NCBI RefSeq assembly: GCF_000619945.1
Contig: NZ_JHVC01000036.1
Coordinates: 1-22,676, forward strand
Source of the DNA: Clostridium lundense DSM 17049
GTDB taxonomy: Bacteria > Bacillota > Clostridia > Clostridiales > Clostridiaceae
Direction: 5' to 3'
Length of the DNA: 22,676 bases
The notes under the pieces were generated by a model, which was not told the DNA's origin, searched no databases, and saw only the letters and a program-made list of their open reading frames with translations. Position 1 is the stretch's first letter. Every line of letters begins with the position of its first letter. This document shows positions 7,717-14,310 of the stretch, one piece after another. The position numbers and the translations under genes are program-made.

Positions 7717-9036
7717 TTATTTTTTTACATCCATTGCTTTATCTAATTCCTTAGTATAACTATCTGCGGATAGAAGTCCAGTCATAAAAGCTGTGGATGC
7801 TTCCATTATTGCCTTTGATGTCTTAACATTTATACTACCATTTAATAAACTACTATTAATATTTTTATTATGGAATAAACTCTGCACAAATTGCTGTAAA
7901 TCTGCATTAGCTTTATTAGATATCTTCCAGTTCTGCTCGCTAGGAATATAGACAGTCCAAACATTGTTTTTCTTTTCATATAAATACTTATTATAACACT
8001 TAGATACTTCCACAGCTAAATTAACTGCTTCTTTTGGATATTGTGATGTTGATGAAATAAACAAGCCTGAATTTTTTTGCAAGTTGCTAACTAAGCTATT
8101 TGAATTATTCAAGTTTGATTCTCCAATATAAGGATAATAAAGTAATTTACATTTTCCCTTAAGGTTTTTATTGGATATATCAAAATTAGAAGAATTTGTA
8201 CAATACATAGCCGCTTTACCTGAATAAAAAAGCTTTGCTGCATCTGCATCTGTAAGGGATTGTGGCTTTTGTCCAAAGGCTCCTATATCCATAAGTTCTT
8301 TTACCATAATGGCAGCTTCCTTAAAGCTATCATCGGAAAATTCTTCTTTGTTATTTAAAATCTTTTTCGTAATTTGTGGGTCAACAGTACATGCGAAGCT
8401 TTCAATCATATTAAAAACAGCTCTACCATCCTTCCCCCCAACAACAATAGGTATAATTCCTTTAGATTTAAGTGTTAAAACTGCATCTTTAAGTTCTTTA
8501 AGATTATTAGGGGTTTTAATTTTGTTTTTCTCAAACAACTCACTATTTATTTCTATTATTCCATAATGTACTTCTTCAAAAGGTACTGCATATATATTTC
8601 CCTTATATCCATCAATCTTTGCAGAAGGTAAAACCATATCCCAAAACTTCAATTTATTTAAATATTTATCTATAGGTTGTACTGCATTTACAGAAGAAAG
8701 TTCTTGAAAAAAACTATTTCCCCTTGAGAAAAAAACATCTGGCTTATCCTTTGAGGATAAAAGCACCTTAATTTTTGTTTCATAACTCTTCATATCACCC
8801 TTTATGTAGCTGAAGGTTATATCCTGATTTGGAAACTGTTTTTTTATATCCTCTTCAAAACTTTTAACCCCTTCTAGTTTTATTCCATCATCTGAAGGTA
8901 TAACACATCTAAGTTTTACTTTTCCTTCACTTTTTTCAGGAACTGAAGGTGCTGAAGTTTTAGTACACGCTGCAAATAAAGAAGAAAATAAAAATACACA
9001 TATCAATAAATAATATTTAAAATTTATATTCTTCAT
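7717..9036 (-). CDS. Extracellular solute-binding lipoprotein, ABC sugar-transporter type
   Basis: The 439-residue protein has a lipoprotein signal peptide (LLICVFLFSSLFAAC, predicted lipidated Cys24) and the family 1 solute-binding fold. Family-like stretches include LRCVIPSDDGIKLEG, VLLSSKDKPDVFF, YAVPFEEVHYGI, AAKLFYSGKAAMYC and the C-terminal TAFMTGLLS. Such proteins capture sugars or oligosaccharides outside the membrane and deliver them to an ABC permease. No permease or ATPase gene is adjacent; its only neighbour on the strand is an alpha/beta hydrolase. It may therefore serve a transporter encoded elsewhere or act as a sensor. The start has GGGGAGAG six bases upstream of the ATG. The ligand is not predictable from the sequence. 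Confidence 0.9.
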   Translation of the reverse strand: MKNINFKYYLLICVFLFSSLFAACTKTSAPSVPEKSEGKVKLRCVIPSDDGIKLEGVKSFEEDIKKQFPNQDITFSYIKGDMKSYETKIKVLLSSKDKPDVFFSRGNSFFQELSSVNAVQPIDKYLNKLKFWDMVLPSAKIDGYKGNIYAVPFEEVHYGIIEINSELFEKNKIKTPNNLKELKDAVLTLKSKGIIPIVVGGKDGRAVFNMIESFACTVDPQITKKILNNKEEFSDDSFKEAAIMVKELMDIGAFGQKPQSLTDADAAKLFYSGKAAMYCTNSSNFDISNKNLKGKCKLLYYPYIGESNLNNSNSLVSNLQKNSGLFISSTSQYPKEAVNLAVEVSKCYNKYLYEKKNNVWTVYIPSEQNWKISNKANADLQQFVQSLFHNKNINSSLLNGSINVKTSKAIMEASTAFMTGLLSADSYTKELDKAMDVKK

Positions 9037-9064
9037 ACTTTTCTCTCCCCACCCATTTAAAGTT

Positions 9065-9070
9065 ATAATA
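9065..9070 (-). promoter_or_regulatory. Possible extended -10 element for the solute-binding protein gene
   Basis: On the minus strand TGG followed by TATTAT lies about 30 bp upstream of the start codon. The TGn extension can compensate for the lack of a clear -35 hexamer at 17 bp. This is a single-motif prediction. Confidence 0.35.
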
Positions 9071-9165
9071 CCACTCAGCTGTTTATTTTATCACTTTTTT
9101 CTAATTTAATAAAATACTTTCTATAAAAATTTCTCCACTATATATGACCTGCAGTAAAAAATAAA

Positions 9166-9213
9166 GAATAGGAAACTAAAAACGGATACCTTTCCATTTT
9201 AAATTTCCTATTC
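9166..9213 (-). terminator. Terminator after the AAA ATPase/nuclease gene
   Basis: GAATAGGAAA and TTTCCTATTC (9204-9213 with 9166-9175) form a perfect 10-bp outer stem with further inner A/T and GG/CC pairing. On the minus strand it is followed by TTTATTTTTT. It lies 24 bases downstream of the ATPase stop and would end the LysR-CAT-ATPase direction of transcription. Confidence 0.8.
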
Positions 9214-9236
9214 TCAATCCTTACTTCTCAACTATT

Positions 9237-10817
9237 TTAGCAGTAATATTCTACTATCTTCTTCCTACTTCCTTCTATATCCACGTAAAATTCACGTATT
9301 TCTCCTATTAAATTTGTGGATTTTCTAAAATCGAAAACTAATAAACATCCTTCATCTAAACCATATTGCTCTAAGTATTTCCCTAATTGTATTAAACCTT
9401 TTTTATGTTGTTCTTCCCCTATCCATATTTTCATCTCTAAAATATACATTTTTTTATTATAAGTAATCAATATATCAAATCTCTTTTCTTCTCCACCTTG
9501 TACTTCTTTAAAATCAAAACTACTTTCATTTATTATAGGGCTTAAAAAAGCTAAGAAAAATAATCGCCCATCTTCTTCTAAAAATGTTTCTCTTTTTTTT
9601 GAGTACTCATACTTCATAAATTCTCCAAACTTCATTAGTATTTTCTCAATATCCAAATCATTATTAGAGTTAATAAGACTTTCTTTTTTATTATAAAAAC
9701 CTATATCACTGCTAGTTTCTATTAATGAACTCATATAATTATATATTACTTGCTCATATATCTTATTGTGAATTTTAATCTTTCCTTTGAAATTTTTAAA
9801 TATACCATATATTATTCCCTCATGTATAATGAAATTATCTTCATTATAACTAATCTCATATCCATCTAATATTATCTTTTTAACTAATTCTTTTAGCTCT
9901 TTATTATTTTCTATATTTTTTATTAAACTATGAAAATTAGTATTGCTATCTTCTAAAAGTTTCTTTACTGCTAAAGTAATATATTCTTTTTTCCACTTTA
10001 AGTCCTCATTTGGCATTATTTCTTCATCTATAATTTTGCATAATTTACTTACTAAAAAGGGATGTCCTGATGTATAAAAATAAAGTTTTTCTACAAAATG
10101 ATCTTTGTCTAGCTCTACTTTTCTATGCACCACATAATCATCTAAAATAGTTCTTATTTCGTCTTTTGAAAAGCTCATGTCAACATGAAAATCTGAAGAA
10201 ATATTCCAGGGGACATTGTATTTATATTCTTCATCCGTTGTTATCTTCATTTTTAGACTTTTAATATCATGCATTCCTGTTAATATAACACTATGAAAAG
10301 TGTAATCTTCTCCCTGATTTCTTAGTAAATATTTATTTCTAAGCATATCTAAAAAACTCAAAAATAATTTATTATTGTTCCTTTTACCTACCTCATCTAT
10401 AATCAATACTACATTTTTATTAGCTTTTAAAATAAACTTAGTTATTAAATTTGATAAATCATTTAAGTTTTCTATTTTATCCTTTTCTTTAATTATAAAC
10501 TCTGATAAATCTTTATAATTTAAATATAAGTTTTTTCCTATTAACTCTAAAAACCCTCTAGCAAAATAATCCTCTCTTTCAAAAATAACATCCCCAATAC
10601 CTTCAAAACTTATTTTTATAGGAATGTAATCCTGACAACTTTTTAAATATCTATCCAATAAATATAACGTGGTAGTTTTACCATATTGACTTTGGGTGTT
10701 TATAATAAAATATTCTTCATTTTTTACCAATTGAAATATACTATTTAACTTTTCTGATATATCAACCATGTAGTGCTTTTCTGGTATACAGGTTCCTGTT
10801 ATGTTAAACCTTTTCAT
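9237..10817 (-). CDS. AAA-like ATPase fused to a PD-(D/E)XK nuclease-like domain
   Basis: The 526-residue protein opens with NITGTCIPEKHYMVDI and a P-loop at 41-49 (TQSQYGKTT) in which the first Gly of GxxxxGKT is Thr, as tolerated in this AAA-like family. The Walker B strand is VVLIID141E142. The C-terminal domain contains D448, then E461-x-K463 (FDILITYNKKMYILEMKIW), the D-(E/x)-x-K pattern of PD-(D/E)XK nucleases, followed by QHKKGLIQLGKYLEQYG. This architecture is common in clostridia and Bacteroides, often in several copies per genome, without an established function; links to mobile or defence genes are only inferred. The start follows AAGGTGG by 9 nt. It begins 14 bases after the CAT stop, implying one transcript. 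An active nuclease is possible because the key residues are retained. Confidence 0.85.
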   Translation of the reverse strand: MKRFNITGTCIPEKHYMVDISEKLNSIFQLVKNEEYFIINTQSQYGKTTTLYLLDRYLKSCQDYIPIKISFEGIGDVIFEREDYFARGFLELIGKNLYLNYKDLSEFIIKEKDKIENLNDLSNLITKFILKANKNVVLIIDEVGKRNNNKLFLSFLDMLRNKYLLRNQGEDYTFHSVILTGMHDIKSLKMKITTDEEYKYNVPWNISSDFHVDMSFSKDEIRTILDDYVVHRKVELDKDHFVEKLYFYTSGHPFLVSKLCKIIDEEIMPNEDLKWKKEYITLAVKKLLEDSNTNFHSLIKNIENNKELKELVKKIILDGYEISYNEDNFIIHEGIIYGIFKNFKGKIKIHNKIYEQVIYNYMSSLIETSSDIGFYNKKESLINSNNDLDIEKILMKFGEFMKYEYSKKRETFLEEDGRLFFLAFLSPIINESSFDFKEVQGGEEKRFDILITYNKKMYILEMKIWIGEEQHKKGLIQLGKYLEQYGLDEGCLLVFDFRKSTNLIGEIREFYVDIEGSRKKIVEYYC

Positions 10818-10831
10818 TCATGATAACCACC

Positions 10832-11491
10832 TTATCTAACATTCATATTAATATTATACCCATTTATCATTTGTTGACATTCATTAATAAACCTTGCCAC
10901 ATGAAATCCGTCACATACAGCGTGATGTACTTGTACAGAAATTGGTAATAATATTTTACCCTGTTGTGTAAAATATTTCCCCATGGTAAATATAGGAAGT
11001 AAATACTTTGCTCCTGCATACAGATTAAGATTAAATCCTGTAAATGTAGTCCAAGGTATGCTTGAAATTGGAAAAGTGTTTTTCTGTATATTTGGCTTTG
11101 GAGAAAACTCTTTAATATTTCCATACATTTCAATATCTTTTAAATAACTCTCATAAAACTTGGAAAAATCCAAATTATATTCCGTCCAAATGTTTGAAAA
11201 GGTTTCACTATCCTTTTGAAATACAGTATAACTTGGATTCATCTCATCCCAAATACCCACATTTCCGTTTTCATCAAGCGCTGTACGGAATTCCTGGTGT
11301 CTGTTTACAATGGTAGTAATCACGTAAATCATAGTAGGATACAGCTTAATATTTTCATTTTTTATATTCATCAATAGAGTTGTTATGTCAAGGTTTGCTG
11401 TTAAACTATATGTACATGGTGTATTTTCAAAATACTGCTGAAAATATGGTTTTCTACTCCAACTTTCAATATCAATTTTATTAAAATTCAT
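10832..11491 (-). CDS. Type A chloramphenicol O-acetyltransferase
   Basis: The enzyme transfers acetyl from acetyl-CoA to the 3-hydroxyl of chloramphenicol, inactivating it in the cytoplasm as a trimer. The 219-residue length is standard. Family landmarks run throughout: SWSRKPYFQQYF near the start, KLYPTMIYVI, NRHQEFRTALDENG, PSYTVFQKDSETFS and IPWTTFTGFNLNL. The active site is VQVHH190AVCD194GFH, with the catalytic His and structural Asp at the correct four-residue spacing. From memory it is similar to clostridial CatP/CatB-type enzymes but clearly not identical, so I give no allele name. The start has AGGAGG eight bases upstream. It sits between a LysR gene and the ATPase-nuclease on the same strand. 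Whether it confers resistance or is a silent chromosomal homologue is not visible. Confidence 0.93.
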   Translation of the reverse strand: MNFNKIDIESWSRKPYFQQYFENTPCTYSLTANLDITTLLMNIKNENIKLYPTMIYVITTIVNRHQEFRTALDENGNVGIWDEMNPSYTVFQKDSETFSNIWTEYNLDFSKFYESYLKDIEMYGNIKEFSPKPNIQKNTFPISSIPWTTFTGFNLNLYAGAKYLLPIFTMGKYFTQQGKILLPISVQVHHAVCDGFHVARFINECQQMINGYNINMNVR

Positions 11492-11515
11492 TTTGTTATC
11501 CTCCTGTAAATATAT

Positions 11516-11617
11516 TTATATCATAGGATTCCAAATAAATCCTACTAAGTTAATTGCAAAATTTGCAAACATATGCATCATCCAAGAAGAATATATATTT
11601 TCATTTTTCTCATTTAT
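11516..11617 (-). pseudogene. Probable remnant of a CPBP-family membrane protease, C-terminal end
   Basis: Between the LysR stop and the CAT start, a minus-strand frame ending with TAA at 11516-11518 reads ..NIYSSWMMHMFANFAINLVG and then FIWNPMI. S-x-W-x-x-M-x-x-H-M-x-x-N-x-x-x-N resembles the last conserved membrane motif (H..N) of CPBP/Abi intramembrane proteases. The frame is closed upstream after about 33 residues, and neither the EExxxR motif nor other helices are present. It therefore looks like the tail of a gene whose body was lost when the present neighbours were joined. The short length makes this tentative. Confidence 0.35.
11524..11568. promoter_or_regulatory. Two palindromes upstream of CAT, possible LysR operator
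   Basis: TTGCAAA-A-TTTGCAA (11554-11568) is a perfect 7-bp inverted repeat and contains the LysR-type T-N11-A pattern. TAGGATT-N7-AATCCTA (11524-11530/11538-11544) is a second perfect inverted repeat. Both lie within 80 bp upstream of the CAT start and just downstream of the LysR gene. The TTGC/GCAA arms recur near the divergent hydrolase gene at 12700-12713. Confidence 0.35.
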
Positions 11618-11621
11618 TTTC

Positions 11622-12554
11622 CTAATCCTTTATAGTTTGTACAACATCATTTATAAATTCTCCAGCTATAGGAGATATAACATAGTTTTTTCGCTTAATC
11701 CAACCAATTTCAAAATTAAAACCTGGTGATTTAATAGGAATAGGTCGAATTTTTTCATAAGCCCTTTCTTCTTTATAAGCCACAGCATTATTTGAACATA
11801 TACTAAATGCATTAGTTCTATAAAGAAAATCGTATAAACAGGCTCTGTTTGAAACATAAATCTTGCTGCTACGAGCTAACTTTCCAATACTACCCATAGT
11901 AGACATTTCATTAGATGAGCTATAAAAAATATCACCATAAGATGCAATAAATGGGTAGGAGGAAAGCTCCTGAAGATCAACACTATCAATATCTTTATAA
12001 AAATATGGATTTGATGTACTTACAATAACATAGGGTGGTTCAATAGAAAGACGAGTATATTCAAGTTCCTTAAGCTTTAATATGCGCATAACTGATTTAC
12101 GCTGCAAGGATGTAAATATAATTATACCTATGTGTGAATTTTGCTTGTACACATCCTCAATAACCTGCGTTGTAGTTCCTTCATTATGGGAAAAATATAT
12201 ATTTTCTTCACCATGCTTTTGATATAAATTTACAAAAACATTGTACACGAATTTCAATGTAACTGTGGACACCGAAAAAATCTTTCTATCCTCATGAATC
12301 ACATATTCACAAATTTCTCCTAACTGCAAAAACTGCTGATAAACAGGCTTTGAATAAGTTAAAAACTGTTCTCCAAATTCAGTAAGCTCAATTCCTTTTG
12401 TGGTTCTAATAAACAATTCTGCTCCTAACTCTGTTTCTAAATTTTTAATAGAAAGGCTTAAATTTGGTTGAGAAATATAAAGATTTTGTGCCGCTTTACT
12501 TATAGATGCGGTCTTAGCAATTTCTATAATCTGCTGAATTTGTTTGAACTCCAT
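11622..12554 (-). CDS. LysR-family transcriptional regulator
   Basis: This 310-residue protein has an N-terminal winged helix-turn-helix (residues 1-60: EFKQIQQIIEIAKTASISKA, then AQNLYISQPNLSLSIKNLETELGAELFIRTTKG). An effector-binding domain of periplasmic-binding-protein type covers about 90-300. The length is normal for the family. It usually binds T-N11-A sites and controls a divergent or neighbouring gene in response to a small metabolite. Here the divergent gene is an amidotransferase-type hydrolase starting at 12764, and the gene downstream on the same strand is CAT; either could be the target. The start is supported by AAAGGAG seven bases upstream of the ATG. The C-terminus is intact, so the remnant behind it is not part of this protein. 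Confidence 0.93.
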   Translation of the reverse strand: MEFKQIQQIIEIAKTASISKAAQNLYISQPNLSLSIKNLETELGAELFIRTTKGIELTEFGEQFLTYSKPVYQQFLQLGEICEYVIHEDRKIFSVSTVTLKFVYNVFVNLYQKHGEENIYFSHNEGTTTQVIEDVYKQNSHIGIIIFTSLQRKSVMRILKLKELEYTRLSIEPPYVIVSTSNPYFYKDIDSVDLQELSSYPFIASYGDIFYSSSNEMSTMGSIGKLARSSKIYVSNRACLYDFLYRTNAFSICSNNAVAYKEERAYEKIRPIPIKSPGFNFEIGWIKRKNYVISPIAGEFINDVVQTIKD

Positions 12555-12697
12555 ATAACTGCTCCTTTCATCTAATGTTTATATATAATTCAATATAAAA
12601 AAATTCAAAAACATCAAAATAATTGCAATATATATTTTATATGGATATGTATATAAATTATATATTATCGCCCTCAGAATGTCTAATGATATACTAA

Positions 12698-12715
12698 AGT
12701 TGCAAACTCGCAACT
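12698..12715. promoter_or_regulatory. Inverted repeat near the start of the C26 hydrolase transcript
   Basis: AGTTGC and GCAACT are separated by AAACTC, a perfect 6-bp inverted repeat. It lies just 3' of a TATACT hexamer at 12690-12695 and about 50 bp upstream of the start codon. It contains a T-N11-A pattern and shares TTGCAAA and GCAA with the palindrome upstream of CAT. A role for the LysR protein is inferred. A site at this position would more likely repress than activate. Confidence 0.35.
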
Positions 12716-12763
12716 GTTGGCCAAGGTTACGGCAAAAACTTTTACTCTAAAGGAGGACTATTT

Positions 12764-13483
12764 ATGAAGCCAGTTATACTAATTTGTGCTGTTCGCAATC
12801 TAAAAGATTCTAAAAAACAATTTCTAATACATGAAAGTTATGTTAGTGCAATACATGCCGCTGGTGGTACTCCAATACTAGCCCCAATCACAAATGATTT
12901 AAGTGAAATAAAATCATATATTTCTATGTGTGATGGCTTACTTTTATCTGGTGGAGAAGATGTTTCACCTATGTTATTAAATGAAGAACCTATTCGTGGT
13001 ATTGGCTATATTAGTGAAGAGCGTGACCGTTTTGAATTTATGCTATTTAAAGAAGCCAAAAAACAAAACAAGCCTATACTTGGTATATGTAAAGGTTGTC
13101 AAATCATTGCTCTGTCCACTGGAGGTAAAATTTATCAAGATATTTTTACTCAACATTCAAATACCATTGAACATAGTCAACCAGAGGAACAGCTAGGAGA
13201 ATTATTTCATACCGTTTCTTTAGATGATAATAGCAAATTATATGAATTATTTAAAACTGAAAAAATTAGGGTGAATTCTTGGCATCATCAAGCAGTTTTA
13301 TCTGTTGGAGAAGGAATGAAAATCACTGCAAAATCCTCAGATGGACTTATAGAAGGAATAGAATCCATTGATGGGCTAATCTTTGGGGTACAGTGGCATC
13401 CTGAACTTCTATTTGAAAAGTATCCTGAACAGCTATCAATATACAAAGAACTAATTGATCAGTGTATAAAACTAAAAAAGTAA
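12764..13483 (+). CDS. Gamma-glutamyl-gamma-aminobutyrate hydrolase-like class I amidotransferase (peptidase C26)
   Basis: The 239-residue protein has the class I glutamine amidotransferase fold in stand-alone form. It begins MKPVILICAVRN and continues through HAAGGTPILAP, LLLSGGEDVSP (62-69) and EERDRFEFML. The nucleophile lies in LGIC109KGCQ, the VNSWHHQAV segment at 170-178, and the catalytic FGVQWH212PE214. PuuD-type members hydrolyse gamma-glutamyl amides, for example gamma-glutamyl-GABA in putrescine breakdown. The Cys-Lys-Gly-Cys-Gln context is unusual, since most members have C-R-G-x-Q, but nucleophile, His and Glu are all present. No other polyamine gene is nearby, so the substrate is uncertain. 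The start has AAAGGAGGA upstream. It is transcribed divergently from the LysR gene and ends in a bidirectional terminator. Confidence 0.87.
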   Translation: MKPVILICAVRNLKDSKKQFLIHESYVSAIHAAGGTPILAPITNDLSEIKSYISMCDGLLLSGGEDVSPMLLNEEPIRGIGYISEERDRFEFMLFKEAKKQNKPILGICKGCQIIALSTGGKIYQDIFTQHSNTIEHSQPEEQLGELFHTVSLDDNSKLYELFKTEKIRVNSWHHQAVLSVGEGMKITAKSSDGLIEGIESIDGLIFGVQWHPELLFEKYPEQLSIYKELIDQCIKLKK

Positions 13484-13518
13484 GGAACTCACTTTTTATG
13501 AGTTCCTCACTTTTTTAG
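13472..13518. terminator. Bidirectional terminator between convergent genes
   Basis: CTAAAAAAGTAAGGAACTCA (13472-13491) pairs with 13499-13518 with one mismatch in 20 bp and a 7-nt loop. The stem contains the last codons of the hydrolase gene and ends three bases before the stop of the secreted-protein gene. A/T runs on both sides allow termination in both directions. Confidence 0.9.
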
Positions 13519-13521
13519 TTT

Positions 13522-14187
13522 TTAGCCTCTAGCACCACTTTCATCAAGTAATATAAATTGATTTACTTTCTGAAGATCTTTGCTTACATTAACTAAGCAT
13601 GTTTTTCCTCCATCATATTTAAAATAAAAGAAATAGTCCCAAGCTCCTTCTTGACAGTTCAATTTTTTACTTTCTGCTTCTGAAAATTTATAACTTTTAC
13701 CATTTAATATGTTATTGTTTTTAACAAAGTCAGCTGCTAAATTTTTAGCTTTATCATAAGAAAAATTCTTATAATTTTCATTCTTTGGCTCTCCTGAATG
13801 ATACTCTAGCTTTACTATCTTATTAGCTTCAGTATCTATCACAGCAGTATATAAAATGGTATCATTATCATTTATAGGTTTATCCTTTCCATTACACCAT
13901 TGTGCTACATAAAAATTTTTCCCATCTGCATTATAAAAACTACTTCTTATTTCATATAATTTTTTAACATCTACTGTTTCGCCTAAATTCTTTTGAAAAG
14001 CCTCAAGCGCCGTTTGTTTAAGTTTATCTTCTTTACTTTCCTTCTTGTTATCTTGTTGTGCAACAACCTTCTTAGTCATTACCTGATTCTTTGGTGTAAT
14101 ATTTTTTGACACCTGTGCATAAGTTTTAACACCTCCAATACTTAATGCACCAATTAATGCTAATGCCATTATTCCTTTTGATTTCAT
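13522..14187 (-). CDS. Secreted protein of unknown function, linked to the two-component system
   Basis: The 221-residue protein begins with a signal peptide (MKSKGIMALALIGALSIGGV, likely cleaved after TYA24). A basic, Gln- and Lys-rich linker leads to a mature domain from about residue 55. The mature part has helices followed by beta strands (KLYEIRSSFYNADGKNFYVA, then AVIDTEANKIVKLEYHSGE) in two similar halves, a layout reminiscent of PepSY-like modules, but I cannot assign a family. Three cysteines are in the mature part. The start has GGAGG nine bases upstream. It lies directly downstream of the histidine kinase gene and has its own promoter carrying the same 25-bp direct-repeat element as the two-component operon promoter. 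It is therefore probably the immediate output of that system, or a modulator of its sensor. Confidence 0.7.
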   Translation of the reverse strand: MKSKGIMALALIGALSIGGVKTYAQVSKNITPKNQVMTKKVVAQQDNKKESKEDKLKQTALEAFQKNLGETVDVKKLYEIRSSFYNADGKNFYVAQWCNGKDKPINDNDTILYTAVIDTEANKIVKLEYHSGEPKNENYKNFSYDKAKNLAADFVKNNNILNGKSYKFSEAESKKLNCQEGAWDYFFYFKYDGGKTCLVNVSKDLQKVNQFILLDESGARG

Positions 14188-14267
14188 AATACTTTTCCTC
14201 CTTTAATTTACATCTTGGGATTTATTTTGTTCTTCTCCCTTGCTATGATTAAAGTATAGGACAGAAA

Positions 14268-14310
14268 ATTATATAAACTATCTACTAGTTGTAAAATAGT
14301 TGTAAAATCT
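14268..14310 (-). promoter_or_regulatory. Promoter and response-regulator site for the secreted protein gene
   Basis: On the minus strand TTTACA (plus 14290-14295) and TATAAT (plus 14268-14273) are separated by 16 bp. The -35 hexamer lies inside a tandem repeat: TTGTAAAAT at plus 14289-14297 and again at 14300-14308, an 11-bp period. A tandem repeat at one helical turn overlapping -35 is the usual geometry for OmpR/PhoB-type activators. The element overlaps the last codon region of the histidine kinase gene. Start of transcription would be near 14261, leaving a leader of about 74 nt. Confidence 0.7.

Noticed and set aside
9237..13483. A defence island or toxin-antitoxin module around the ATPase-nuclease
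   Set aside because: Apart from the ATPase there is no methylase, helicase, toxin or antitoxin gene; the neighbours are CAT, LysR and a metabolic hydrolase.
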